Shown: piece after piece, positions 25,590 to 33,642 of the stretch
Numbering within the stretch: position 1 is the first letter of the stretch
Layout: every line of letters begins with the position of its first letter
Made by a program: the position numbers and the translations under genes
Assembly: GCF_009604425.1 (NCBI RefSeq)
Contig: NZ_WEGI01000005.1
Span: 372,001 to 436,000, forward strand
Length of the DNA stretch: 64,000 bases
Direction: 5' to 3'
Origin: Nocardia aurantia
Lineage (GTDB): Bacteria; Actinomycetota; Actinomycetes; Mycobacteriales; Mycobacteriaceae
Notes under the pieces: model-generated
What the model was told of the DNA's origin: nothing
Databases searched by the model: none
The model's input: the letters and a program-made list of their open reading frames with translations, nothing else

Positions 25590-26684
25590 TCAGCTCGCAC
25601 CGGGCTCCGGCTCATCGCCGGGATACCGGAACGTCGGTACCCCATGGGGTTTCGCGCGCGCGAGTACCACCGGTGGCCGCTGTCCGATGCGGGCGATCAG
25701 GCGGAACCCGTGCCGGTCGTCGCTGCTGTCCTGGGGTTCGAACGCGATGTGCGCGAAGCCCGATCCGGGTCCGGTCGTGTCCGCCAGCCGAGCCAGTTCG
25801 GCGCTCACGGCCGCCCATTCCGGCTTCGGCACGTACTGCCACATCACCGAATGCCACACCACCGTCAGCACTCCGGGAATCGGTTCGATGTCCGCCAGGA
25901 ACGCCGCGGCGCCGATCCGGGTGACCTCGGCGGGAACCTGCGCGGCGACCTGCAATGCGCCGTCCAGCCGGGCGAACCGCTCGACCTGATCCGGCCACAC
26001 ATACGCGCGCAGCGCGAGCGCATCACGCGGCGACGAGGGATCCAGCGGCGTGGGATCGCAGCCGCGCCGCTCCACCACGGTGACGCTCGGATGGCGGCGC
26101 ACCGCCCCGGCCAGCCACTCCGGCACCGGTCCCTGCCATGCGTCCGGCACGGTGACCGGCGACCCCTCCGGGCCCCACGCGATATCGCCTGCGCGCCAAC
26201 GGAAATGGTCGGCTCGCAGGTTGAGCCCGGCGCTGCTGCCCAACTCCAGCAGGCGAATCGGCAGCGGCGTCGCGTCCACCGCCGCGAGCAGCCCGGCCAG
26301 CAACGGGACCGATCTGCCCACCTCGTTGGTCTGCGGCGGCCTGGTCAGCCAGTCCCGGATCCACTCCACCCGGGTGTCTACGAGCTCACGGAAAGCCTTC
26401 CACGCCAACGGTTCCGAGCCGGGTTCGACATGGCCGCCGGCGCTCGGGTAATGGGCCGCGAGTTCCGGTGCCACGCCGGACAGCGCCGACGCGTGCACGG
26501 CGGCCAGCAGCCGCAACGGCACCGCCGCGGCCGGCTCCGACTGCTCGTATCCCGTGAGCACGCGGGCGCAGGGGCCGCCGTCGCGGATATCGTCGATGAT
26601 CGATCGGCACAGGGCGGCGTACAGCGGTGATCCGAGTCGTTCGCAGGCACGGGCCTGCAGGTCGAACTGCCTGTCGAGATCCAT
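25590..26684 (-). CDS. DUF2332 family protein
   Basis: A 364-residue member of DUF2332, an actinobacterial family of unknown function. It starts MDLDRQFDLQARACERLGSPLYAALC. The core contains LLELGSSAGLNLRADHFRW, reminiscent of a Rossmann methyltransferase motif I, and later VVWHSVMWQYV. These features suggest a SAM- or nucleotide-binding fold, but no activity is established that I know of. ATG 26684 follows GGGAGAG by 7 bp; an extension to 26720 would run into the palindrome. It is divergent from the HTH-citrate synthase gene across 56 bp that contain a perfect 16-bp palindrome. Confidence 0.85.
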   Translation of the reverse strand: MDLDRQFDLQARACERLGSPLYAALCRSIIDDIRDGGPCARVLTGYEQSEPAAAVPLRLLAAVHASALSGVAPELAAHYPSAGGHVEPGSEPLAWKAFRELVDTRVEWIRDWLTRPPQTNEVGRSVPLLAGLLAAVDATPLPIRLLELGSSAGLNLRADHFRWRAGDIAWGPEGSPVTVPDAWQGPVPEWLAGAVRRHPSVTVVERRGCDPTPLDPSSPRDALALRAYVWPDQVERFARLDGALQVAAQVPAEVTRIGAAAFLADIEPIPGVLTVVWHSVMWQYVPKPEWAAVSAELARLADTTGPGSGFAHIAFEPQDSSDDRHGFRLIARIGQRPPVVLARAKPHGVPTFRYPGDEPEPGAS

Positions 26685-26713
26685 GCGAGTACTCTCCCGC
26701 GTCGGCGTCAGCG

Positions 26714-26729
26714 TAATCAACGTTGATTA
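26714..26729. promoter_or_regulatory. Perfect 16-bp palindrome between DUF2332 and HTH-citrate synthase
   Basis: TAATCAACGTTGATTA reads the same on both strands. It is centred in the 56-bp divergent promoter region, 12 bp upstream of the citrate synthase ATG. It is an AT-rich island in GC-rich DNA and is a strong operator candidate, most simply for the adjacent HTH-citrate synthase itself. Confidence 0.75.
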
Positions 26730-26740
26730 TCATCAACCTC

Positions 26741-27931
26741 ATGGCTGAGCAGTGGCTGGATACCGCGGCCGCGGCGCATCGGCTCGGGGTGCGGCCGGCG
26801 ACGCTGTACGCCTACGTCAGCCGTGGTGTGCTGCGCCGGCACTACGATCCGCAGCTGCGCCGCAGCCTCTTCGATCCCGCCGACATCGAGCGACTGGCCC
26901 GCCGTGGCCGGCCCCGGCGACGTCCCGCGCCGACCGAGATCGCCATCGAGTCGGCGATCACCGAACTCGGCGATGACCGCCCGTACTACCGTGGACTGGA
27001 CGCCCTCGAACTGGCCGGCACCGACCGGTTCGAGGGGGTCGCCGAATGGCTGTGGACCGGTGATCGCCGCGACACCGGACCGTGGACCCCGCGGCCGGAG
27101 GGGCTCGCGGCCGCCCGGCTCGCCCAGCTCCACCTGCCCGATGCCACACCGATATTCGATCGACTGCCGATCATCGTGTCCACCCTCGCGATCGGCGATC
27201 CGCTGCGGACGCGGCGTGATCCCGAATCCGTCGGCACGCTCGCGCGCAGCCTGATCGCGGGGATGGTCCGGGCACTGCCGCCGCGCTCGGAACCGGCCGG
27301 CGATTCGATCGCCGAGCTGTTGCGGTCGCGGCTCACCTCCCGTGCGGCCGATCGCGGACCGGATCCGGCGTTGCTGGACACCGCGCTGGTCCTGCTCGCC
27401 GACCACGAACTGGCCGCGTCCACCTTCGCCGCCCGGGTCGCCGCCTCGGTGTCGGCCGATCCGTTCGCCGTGGTCGGCGCCGGGCTCGGCGCGATGGGTG
27501 GCGTGATGCACGGCGGCGCGTCGCTGGCCGTCGAACGGCTACTGGCCGAGGCGGATACCCCCGCCGAGGCGGTGCGGCTCGTCGCTGACCGGCTGCGGCG
27601 CCGCGAACGCGTCCCCGGCTTCGGACATGCGGTCTACACCGTCGACGGTCGCGGCACGCACCTGTTGGACCGAATCCGCGCACAGCATCCGGGTCACCCG
27701 AAAGTCGCGGTGGCCGAGGCGATCCGATCCGAGATGCGAATCCGCCGGCGGCCCGCCGCCAACATCGACTTCGGGCTGGCCCTGCTCGGCGCCGTCCACC
27801 ACCTGCCCGCCGGTTCCGGCGAAACCCTCTTCGCCGTCGCCCGTACCGCCGGCTGGCTGGCGCATGCCCTGGAGGAGTACACGACCCGCACCCGCATCCG
27901 CCCGCGCGCGATCGTCACTGCGAAACGGTGA
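26741..27931 (+). CDS. Citrate synthase-family protein with N-terminal helix-turn-helix
   Basis: A 396-residue fusion. Residues 1-60 (WLDTAAAAHRLGVRPATLYAYVSRG, then YDPQLRRSLFDPADIERLARRG) form a MerR/excisionase-like winged-helix DNA-binding domain. Residues ~65-396 are citrate synthase-like, with DHELAASTFAAR, GGVMHGGAS (H257), VPGFGHAVY (H296) and NIDFGLAL (D343), the three catalytic positions. So condensation of an acyl-CoA with oxaloacetate is possible while the protein may also bind DNA. ATG 26741 lies just past the 16-bp palindrome; an ATG inside the palindrome is rejected. Whether it makes citrate, methylcitrate, or only senses acyl-CoA is undecided. The divergent DUF2332 gene may share control. 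Confidence 0.88.
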   Translation: MAEQWLDTAAAAHRLGVRPATLYAYVSRGVLRRHYDPQLRRSLFDPADIERLARRGRPRRRPAPTEIAIESAITELGDDRPYYRGLDALELAGTDRFEGVAEWLWTGDRRDTGPWTPRPEGLAAARLAQLHLPDATPIFDRLPIIVSTLAIGDPLRTRRDPESVGTLARSLIAGMVRALPPRSEPAGDSIAELLRSRLTSRAADRGPDPALLDTALVLLADHELAASTFAARVAASVSADPFAVVGAGLGAMGGVMHGGASLAVERLLAEADTPAEAVRLVADRLRRRERVPGFGHAVYTVDGRGTHLLDRIRAQHPGHPKVAVAEAIRSEMRIRRRPAANIDFGLALLGAVHHLPAGSGETLFAVARTAGWLAHALEEYTTRTRIRPRAIVTAKR

Positions 27932-27978
27932 GCGGAAGTCGGTTCGATGTGTGCGCGTTGACCTCTGCGGCATGGTCT

Positions 27979-28041
27979 TTCAACCGATCGGTTGAAGATC
28001 GGCTGCCGGCCCGGTACGCTCCTTTCAACCGATCGGTTGAA
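27979..28041 (+). promoter_or_regulatory. Two identical 18-bp palindromic operators before arsR
   Basis: TTCAACCGATCGGTTGAA occurs at 27979-27996 and 28024-28041, both perfect palindromes with centres 45 bp apart. The second touches the AGGAGG ribosome site (28041-28046) of the ArsR gene. Binding of the ArsR dimer at both would block transcription and translation start. They are almost surely autoregulatory operators. Confidence 0.85.
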
Positions 28042-28051
28042 GGAGGCGGAT

Positions 28052-28405
28052 GTGACGACCGACGCGCTGGACCGGGTCTTCGCCGCCCTGGCCGACCCCA
28101 CCCGCCGCGGCATCGTGTCCCGGCTCGCCGAGGGCGACGCCACGGTGAGCGAGCTGGCGCAGCCGTACCGGATGTCCGTCCAGGCCGTGTACAAGCACCT
28201 GCGGATCTTGGAGCAGGCCGGGGTGGTCAGCCGGCCGCCCGGGCCGCAGCCGCGCTCGGTCCGGCTGGAGGCCGGGGGCTTCGACCGGATGCAGGAGTGG
28301 ATCGAGCGGTACCGGGTGCGGGCCGAGCAGCGATATCGGCGGCTGGACGCGGTTCTCGCGGAAATGGACGAGGAGGATGCGAATGACCACGACCGTCGAG
28401 GCTGA
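28052..28405 (+). CDS. ArsR-family transcriptional regulator
   Basis: A 117-residue winged-helix repressor. The family N-terminus is DRVFAALADPTRRGIVSRL, the recognition helix region is TVSELAQPYRMSVQAVYKHLRILEQAGVV, and the wing is RSVRLEAG. No metal-binding Cys motif is present, placing it with the ArsR regulators that pair with SRPBCC proteins rather than metal sensors. GTG 28052 has AGGAGG 5 bp upstream. The downstream SRPBCC gene overlaps its end by 23 bp. It probably represses the whole three-gene operon through the two upstream palindromes. Confidence 0.92.
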   Translation: MTTDALDRVFAALADPTRRGIVSRLAEGDATVSELAQPYRMSVQAVYKHLRILEQAGVVSRPPGPQPRSVRLEAGGFDRMQEWIERYRVRAEQRYRRLDAVLAEMDEEDANDHDRRG

Positions 28406-28853
28406 TCCGGTGCTGCCGATCATCCGGATCAGCCGGGCGTTCACGGCGTCCGCGGCGCAGCTGTTCCGCGCGCACACCGACCCGGCGCTGTACGCCCGCT
28501 GGGTCGGACCGGCCGGCACTCGGACCCGGATCGAGCACTGGGACGCCCGGACCGGCGGCAGCTGGCGGTACGTCTCCCTCGTCGGCGGCGTCGAATACGG
28601 ATTCCACGGATGCTTCCACGAGGTGCGGCCGGACCGCATCGTGCAGACCTTCACCTATGAGGGTGAGCCGGACAACGTTGCGCTGCAGACCCTTCGGTTC
28701 GAAGACTGTGGTGCCGGGCGATCGCGGCTGCGGGTGCAGTCGCTGGTCGACAGCATCGAAAGCCGGAACGCTCAGTTGTCCGGCGATATGGAAACCGGCA
28801 TCACCCAGGGGTATGCCGAGCTCGAAGGGATGATCATCGATGGCGATATCTGA
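28383..28853 (+). CDS. SRPBCC (AHSA1/polyketide-cyclase fold) protein
   Basis: A 156-residue START/Bet v1-fold protein of the activator-of-Hsp90-like (AHSA1) type with a hydrophobic ligand pocket. Pattern: SRAFTASAAQLFRAHTDPALYARWVGP near the N-terminus, GGSWRYVSL, YGFHGCFHEVRPDRIVQTFTYEG and a C-terminal long helix with GYAELEGMI. ArsR-SRPBCC pairs are widespread in actinobacteria; the SRPBCC protein may bind or detoxify the inducer (inference). The start is ATG 28383, 23 bp inside arsR; ATG 28377 is also possible. It overlaps the next gene by 14 bp. Confidence 0.88.
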   Translation: MTTTVEADPVLPIIRISRAFTASAAQLFRAHTDPALYARWVGPAGTRTRIEHWDARTGGSWRYVSLVGGVEYGFHGCFHEVRPDRIVQTFTYEGEPDNVALQTLRFEDCGAGRSRLRVQSLVDSIESRNAQLSGDMETGITQGYAELEGMIIDGDI

Positions 28854-29421
28854 CCGGCCCGCCGAGCGGCACCGCCGCGTCGCGGGGCAATTCACCGAAC
28901 GGGTGGAAGGTGTCACGGATTGGGCGGCGCCGTCACCGGTCGACGACTGGATCGCGCGAGATGTGGTGCGGCACTTGATCGAATGGCTGCCCAGCCTGCT
29001 GTCCGCGGGCGCGGGCGTCACACTGCCGGACGGTCCCCCGGTCGACAGCGATCCGGTGGGCGCCTGGAAGATTCACACCGAAGCGGTGCAGGCCCTGCTG
29101 GACGACCCGGCCACCGCCGACCGGGTACTGGTCAACCCGCATATCGGCGAACTGCCGCTGGATCGCGCGATCGACCAGTTCTACACCACGGACGTGTTCC
29201 TGCACACCTGGGATCTCGCCCGCGCCACCGGTCAGGACGACCGGCTCGATCCGGAGCACTGCGCGGATCTGCTGGCGGGCATGGAACCGCTCGACGAGAT
29301 CCTGCGCAGTTCAGGCCAATACGGTCCCCGGGTCGAGGTGCCGGACACGGCCGACGCCCAGGACAGACTGCTGGGGTTCATCGGCCGTGATCCGAACTGG
29401 GCCGCAGGGGCCAGAACTTGA
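28840..29421 (+). CDS. TIGR03086/mycothiol-dependent maleylpyruvate isomerase-like protein
   Basis: A 193-residue DinB/MDMPI-fold protein of the TIGR03086 type. It shows SPVDDWIARDVVRHLIEWLP, with the conserved helix-one His, and LDRAIDQFYTTDVFLHTWDLARATGQ, with the metal-site His in the VHTWDLA-like motif. Relatives are mycothiol-dependent isomerases and transferases, but most TIGR03086 members have no defined reaction. Its overlap with the SRPBCC gene and the shared operators upstream of arsR suggest an inducible operon for an unknown small molecule. ATG 28840 is the first start in frame. Confidence 0.85.
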   Translation: MAISDRPAERHRRVAGQFTERVEGVTDWAAPSPVDDWIARDVVRHLIEWLPSLLSAGAGVTLPDGPPVDSDPVGAWKIHTEAVQALLDDPATADRVLVNPHIGELPLDRAIDQFYTTDVFLHTWDLARATGQDDRLDPEHCADLLAGMEPLDEILRSSGQYGPRVEVPDTADAQDRLLGFIGRDPNWAAGART

Positions 29422-29465
29422 TCCCCGCACCCCGAGAACGGTTGCGGCGCAGGGCGAGACCGATA

Positions 29466-31655
29466 TCAGGCGGACCGCCGAGACCGGGACTCGGTCTCGA
29501 TCAGACCCGACAGGGTCGCCGGTAACGGACCCCGATGCAGGACGCCGAGGCGCTGGGTGGCGCGGGTGAGGGCGACGTAGAGTTCGGCCGCGCCGCGCGG
29601 GCCGTCGGCGAGGATCCGATCCGGGTCCACCACCAGGACCGCGTCGAATTCCAGGCCCTTCGTCTGCGCCGCGGGGACCGTGCCCGGCACCCCCGGCGGA
29701 CCGATCACCAGGCAGGTGCCCTCGCGGCCGGCCTCGTCACGCACGAACTCCTCGATGGCCGAGGGTAATTCGTCGTCGGTGACCCGCCGGGCCCAGGGCC
29801 GGACCCCGCAGGCGCGCACCGAATCCGGCGGCCGGATCGCAGGCGCGAACTCCGCCAGCACCGAGGCGGCCACGGCCATGATCTCCGCCGGGGTGCGGTA
29901 GTTCACCGTCAGCGATCGGTACACCCAGCGGCCGGGAACGTACCGGGCCAGCATCGAATCCCAGGACATCGCACCGGCAGACGACCGGCGTTGCGCGAGA
30001 TCGCCCACCACCGTGAAGGAATGGTTCGGGCAGCGCCGCATCAGCACCCGCCAGTCCATCTCGGAGAGTTCCTGCGCCTCGTCGACCACCACGTGCCGGT
30101 AGGTCCAATCCCGTTCCGCCGCAGCACGTTCGGCCAATTCCCGGGTGTCCCGCTCCAGGAAGCGATCGGCCAGATCCTCGGCGTAGAGCAGATCGGTGGC
30201 GAACAGGTGGTCCTCGTCGTCCATCGAATCCTCGCGCGTGACCATCAGATCCAGCACGCCCGCGGCGTACGCGGCCTCCGCCCGCTGTTGCCGCTCGGCC
30301 GACCGATCCGCGGGCTTGTCCGGGCCGAGCAGATCCACCAGTTCGTCGAGCAGTGGCACATCCGACACCGTCCAGGCCTCGCCCTCGGTGCGCGACAACG
30401 CCGGGTCGGCGCCCGCCGCCCGCAATCGTTCAGGGCTGCTGAGCAATTCGGCCAGCAGGGTCCGCGGGGTGAGGATAGGCCACAGCTCGTCGAGCATCGC
30501 CTGGTACGCCTCGTCGCCCTCGAGTTCCGTGCGCAGATCCGTGCGCAGCCGCTCCCAGTCCTCCTTGTCGTCCCGCGTCAGCCAGCCGCGACCGACCCGT
30601 GCGGCGGTCCGCTCGGTGAGCACATACGCGATGATGTCGGCGAACACCGTGCGGGCCTCGTTGTGCGGCAATCCGCTCGCCCGCGCCTCCTCCCGGGCCC
30701 ATGTCGCGATCTCGGCGTCGATCCGCGCCGGGACATCGGACAACTCGATCGTCACCGGTTGCCCGGGCAGCCGCTGCCGGTCGGCGACGGCCGCGGCGAG
30801 CACGTCCAGGATCCGCAGTGAACCCTTCAGCCGGGCGGCCTCCGGGGTGTCCTCCGCGGTGACGTGCAGGCCCGGTACCAGGTCGCCGGTGGTCGCGAAC
30901 ACCACATTCGACTCGCCCAGCGACGGCAGCACCCGGCCGATGTGATGCAGGAAGGCCGGATTCGGCCCGACCACCAGCACCCCGTCACGTTCCATCCGCT
31001 CCCGCTGGGTGTAGAGCAGATAGGCGACGCGATGCAGCGCCACCACCGTCTTCCCGGTGCCCGGTCCGCCCTCGATCACGAGGACACCCGGATGCTCCAG
31101 CCGGATGATCTCGTCCTGTTCGGCCTGGATCGTCGCGACGATATCGCGCATACCCTCCCCACGCGGCGCGTTCACCGCCGCGAGCAGCGCCGCGTCACCC
31201 CGGTCGCTGTCGCCGGGCCGGCCGAACACCTCGTCGGTGAAATCGACGACCCGACGGCCGCGGGAGTGGAACTGGCGCCTGCGCCGCATCCCCTCCGGGC
31301 TGGCGGCGGTCGCGACATAGAACGGGCGCGCCGCGGGCGCCCGCCAATCCAGCAGCAACGGCTCGAACTCGTTCGCCGCGTCGAACAGGCCGATCCGCCC
31401 GATGTACGACGGCTCACCCGTCACGGTGTCCAGGCGGCCGAAACACAGCCCGTTGTCCGCCACATCCAGCCGCTTCACCTCGCGGGCCAGCGCCCGCACC
31501 TCGGCGTCCCGATCCACCAGGGATCCGTCGTTCGCGCGCAGCGCCGCCCGGTACCGCTGGTTCGCACCCGCCCGCTCGGTGTCGAGCCGCGCGTACAGCC
31601 CGGCCACGTAATCGCCCTCCGACCGCAGTTCGTCCTGGTACTCGTGCACCGACAT
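29466..31655 (-). CDS. helR: HelD-like RNA polymerase recycling ATPase HelR
   Basis: A 729-residue UvrD/HelD-type SF1 ATPase that dissociates stalled or rifamycin-bound RNA polymerase. Domain order: N-terminal coiled coil (~1-65), Walker A EGGPGTGKT (196-203) after the Q-like IQAEQDEIIR, Walker B VVDEAQELS, motif III VGDLAQRRSS, and C-terminal motifs QTKGLEFDAVLVVDPD and YVALTRATQRLGVLH. The N-terminal coiled coil and the split 1A domain (residues ~200-580) are HelD features, separating it from UvrD helicases. ATG 31655 follows GGGAGGGG. A rifamycin-associated element 56 bp upstream supports the HelR subgroup, which confers rifamycin tolerance (known in Streptomyces). Confidence 0.9.
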   Translation of the reverse strand: MSVHEYQDELRSEGDYVAGLYARLDTERAGANQRYRAALRANDGSLVDRDAEVRALAREVKRLDVADNGLCFGRLDTVTGEPSYIGRIGLFDAANEFEPLLLDWRAPAARPFYVATAASPEGMRRRRQFHSRGRRVVDFTDEVFGRPGDSDRGDAALLAAVNAPRGEGMRDIVATIQAEQDEIIRLEHPGVLVIEGGPGTGKTVVALHRVAYLLYTQRERMERDGVLVVGPNPAFLHHIGRVLPSLGESNVVFATTGDLVPGLHVTAEDTPEAARLKGSLRILDVLAAAVADRQRLPGQPVTIELSDVPARIDAEIATWAREEARASGLPHNEARTVFADIIAYVLTERTAARVGRGWLTRDDKEDWERLRTDLRTELEGDEAYQAMLDELWPILTPRTLLAELLSSPERLRAAGADPALSRTEGEAWTVSDVPLLDELVDLLGPDKPADRSAERQQRAEAAYAAGVLDLMVTREDSMDDEDHLFATDLLYAEDLADRFLERDTRELAERAAAERDWTYRHVVVDEAQELSEMDWRVLMRRCPNHSFTVVGDLAQRRSSAGAMSWDSMLARYVPGRWVYRSLTVNYRTPAEIMAVAASVLAEFAPAIRPPDSVRACGVRPWARRVTDDELPSAIEEFVRDEAGREGTCLVIGPPGVPGTVPAAQTKGLEFDAVLVVDPDRILADGPRGAAELYVALTRATQRLGVLHRGPLPATLSGLIETESRSRRSA

Positions 31656-31693
31656 ACCCCTCCCATATTCGCAGGTTCCGGCGTCGACCAGCG

Positions 31694-31699
31694 ATTATG
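31694..31699 (-). promoter_or_regulatory. helR: -10 element of the helR promoter
   Basis: On the minus strand CATAAT lies 19 bp downstream of TTGCCG, which sits inside the RAE. Transcription would start near 31687 and give a leader of about 30 nt. The RAE thus overlaps the -35 region. Confidence 0.5.
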
Positions 31700-31710
31700 C
31701 GGGGTACACG

Positions 31711-31729
31711 GGGCCTTGCGGCAAGCCCC
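31711..31729. promoter_or_regulatory. Rifamycin-associated element (RAE)
   Basis: GGGCCTTGCGGCAAGCCCC is a 19-bp inverted repeat with 9-bp arms, a single arm mismatch and a central G. It differs at one position from the RAE consensus as I recall it (GGGGCTTGCGGCAAGCCCC), which precedes rifamycin-inducible genes in actinobacteria. It lies 56 bp upstream of helR. Confidence 0.85.
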
Positions 31730-32068
31730 GGGTGGCGATATATGGTGGAAGGGGAAGGGGGCTCCGGAATCCCTCGCCGATCATGGCGAGCGTCTCGCCG
31801 ACAGTCTGCGCAACCAGCGTGCCCGCCGCCGCGACATCCCGGCTTTCGGCCGGTGTTTCCCCACTCCTCTGTCGCGTTCCTGACGTGTGCCGGGTCGGCA
31901 CCGCCGGAATGCCGTGGCCGTGCTGTCGCCATCGTTGCGGCACACCGCACTGTTGCCGTCGCGGGTGCCCGTGGCACGTCGGGTACGCATCGGCACCGTC
32001 ATGCTGGGACGGCATGAATCGTTGCACCGCAACAGGTATCGACCGCGACCTGTCGAAAAGTGCTGCGG
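31730..32068. other. Spacer without a recognisable gene
   Basis: 339 bp between the RAE and the 3' end of the sigma-factor gene. Short open frames on both strands have no ribosome sites, no family resemblance and Arg/Pro/Ala-rich translations. I see nothing else in it. Confidence 0.5.
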
Positions 32069-33238
32069 TCAAACGCCATCGGGGCGACGGTGGTGCAGAG
32101 TGGCGGCGCGGAGGGTGAGGTGGTCGCGTTCGGCGAGATTGGTCGCCTGTGCGGCGGCCCGGACATAGAGTTCGGCCGCGGTCCCGATGTCACCGGCCTG
32201 CTCGTGCAGGTAGGCGGCGGAAGCGGTGTAGCGCGGCAGTGCCGGATCGAGCTCGGCGAGTGCGGCGAGTCCCGCCCGCGGACCGTCCGCCGCACCGACC
32301 GCGACCGCGCGGTTCAACCGCGCGATCGGGCTGTCGGTGATCCGGACCAACTCGTCGTACCACTCGACGATCTGCACCCAGTCGGTCTCCTCGGCGGTCT
32401 GCGCGTCGGCGTGCAGCGCCGCGATCGCGGCTTGGGCCTGATACTCCCCGAGCCGATCCCGGGCCAGCGCCGCCTGCAATATGCCGACCCCCTCGGCGAT
32501 CAGATCGACCCGCCACCGCCTGCGATCCTGCTCGGCCAGCGGCACCAGACTCCCATCGGCGCGGGTGCGCGCGTCGCGCCGCGCATGATGCAGCAGGAAC
32601 AACGCGAGCAGCCCCGCGACCTCCGGATCGTCGGTCATCGCCGCCAACTGCCGGGCCAGCCGGATCGCCTCCGCGGCCAGATCGATATCCCCGCCGTATC
32701 CCTCGTTGAACACCAGATACAGCACCCGCAACACGGTGTGCGGATCCCCGGGCCGATCCAGCCGGACCTCGCTCACCGTGCGTTTGGCCCGGCTGATCCG
32801 CTGCGCCATCGTCGCCTCGGGCACGAGGTACGCCTGCGCGATCTGCCGGGTGGTGAGCCCGCCGACGGCCCGCAACGTCAGCGCCACCGCCGACGCCGAC
32901 GACAACCGCGGATGCGCACACAGGAAATAGAGCCGCAGCGTCTCGTCCACCGCGACGGCCGGTCCCGGCGGCCGCTCATCCGCGACGAGCGACTCCCGCC
33001 GCCGGCGCGCGACATCCGCACGGGCGAGATCGAGAAAACACCGCCACGCCGTCGTGATCAGCCAGCCCTTCGGATCGGCCGGTGGCCGCGCCGGCCACGT
33101 CTCGACGGCCCGGATCAACGCCTCCTGCACGGCATCCTCCGCCGTCGCGAAGTCCGCCCCGCGGTGGACGAGGGCCGTCAGCACGCCCGGGATCAACTCC
33201 CGCAGCCGGCCCGCGTCCACCGCGTCGGCGGCCGTCAT
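32069..33238 (-). CDS. ECF sigma factor of the ECF42 type with C-terminal TPR-like extension
   Basis: A 389-residue extracytoplasmic-function sigma factor. Sigma-2 is visible as DFATAEDAVQEALIRAVETWPARPPADPKGWLITTAWRCFLD; sigma-4 as LTTRQIAQAYLVPEATMAQRISRAKRTV. A ~220-residue C-terminal region rich in helical repeats follows (ARLNRAVAVGAADGPRAGLAAL, LHEQAGDIGTAAELYVRAAA), the DUF6596/TPR-like extension of ECF42. It overlaps the YCII gene by 4 bp (ATGA), the family's typical partner. No anti-sigma factor is present, so the C-terminal domain probably controls activity (family inference). ATG 33238 is chosen; an upstream in-frame start would overlap most of YCII. Confidence 0.9.
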   Translation of the reverse strand: MTAADAVDAGRLRELIPGVLTALVHRGADFATAEDAVQEALIRAVETWPARPPADPKGWLITTAWRCFLDLARADVARRRRESLVADERPPGPAVAVDETLRLYFLCAHPRLSSASAVALTLRAVGGLTTRQIAQAYLVPEATMAQRISRAKRTVSEVRLDRPGDPHTVLRVLYLVFNEGYGGDIDLAAEAIRLARQLAAMTDDPEVAGLLALFLLHHARRDARTRADGSLVPLAEQDRRRWRVDLIAEGVGILQAALARDRLGEYQAQAAIAALHADAQTAEETDWVQIVEWYDELVRITDSPIARLNRAVAVGAADGPRAGLAALAELDPALPRYTASAAYLHEQAGDIGTAAELYVRAAAQATNLAERDHLTLRAATLHHRRPDGV

Positions 33239-33642
33239 TCGGTGACGGTCGGCGGAGCGGTCAGGAACGGCCGGAGCTCCAGCCACTCGTGGATCGGCTC
33301 CCCGCCCGGACCCGGCGCCGCGGACAACTCCCCGGCGAGCTCCAGGGCCCGCTCGTACGAATCGACGTCGATGACCATCCACCCCGCGATCAGATCCTTG
33401 GTCTCCGCGAACGGCCCGTCCGTGACCGGCGGCTTACCCTCCCCGCCGTACTGGACCCACACACCCTCCGGCGCCAGCGCCTGGGCGTCGACGAATTCGC
33501 CGGTGCCCTCCAGCCGCTTCGCGAAATCGTGCATGAACCCGATGTGGGCCGCCACCTCGTCGGGCGTCCACTGATCCATCGGCGCGCAGTTCAGCGGTTC
33601 CAGCGCGCCACGGTAGTGCTTGAGCAGCAGGTACTTGGCCAT
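33235..33642 (-). CDS. YCII-related (DGPF) protein
   Basis: A 135-residue YCII/DGPF-domain protein with a dimeric alpha-beta barrel fold. It begins MAKYLLLKHYRGA and contains the namesake DGPFAETKDLIAGWMVIDVDSYERALE, followed by a C-terminal PIHEWLELRPF. Such genes lie next to ECF41/ECF42-like sigma factors in actinobacteria (established association). It is translationally coupled to the ECF gene (4-bp overlap). ATG 33642 has AGGAG 7 bp upstream. The enzymatic role of DGPF proteins is unknown; they are likely targets or signal partners of the sigma factor. Confidence 0.9.
   Translation of the reverse strand: MAKYLLLKHYRGALEPLNCAPMDQWTPDEVAAHIGFMHDFAKRLEGTGEFVDAQALAPEGVWVQYGGEGKPPVTDGPFAETKDLIAGWMVIDVDSYERALELAGELSAAPGPGGEPIHEWLELRPFLTAPPTVTE

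Noticed and set aside
29466..31655. UvrD/Rep DNA helicase
   Set aside because: The N-terminal coiled coil, split 1A domain and length match HelD-type RNA polymerase ATPases, and the RAE upstream supports HelR.
31697..32168. Short open frames in the helR-sigma factor spacer
   Set aside because: No ribosome sites, no family resemblance, and several overlapping frames of similar quality on both strands.
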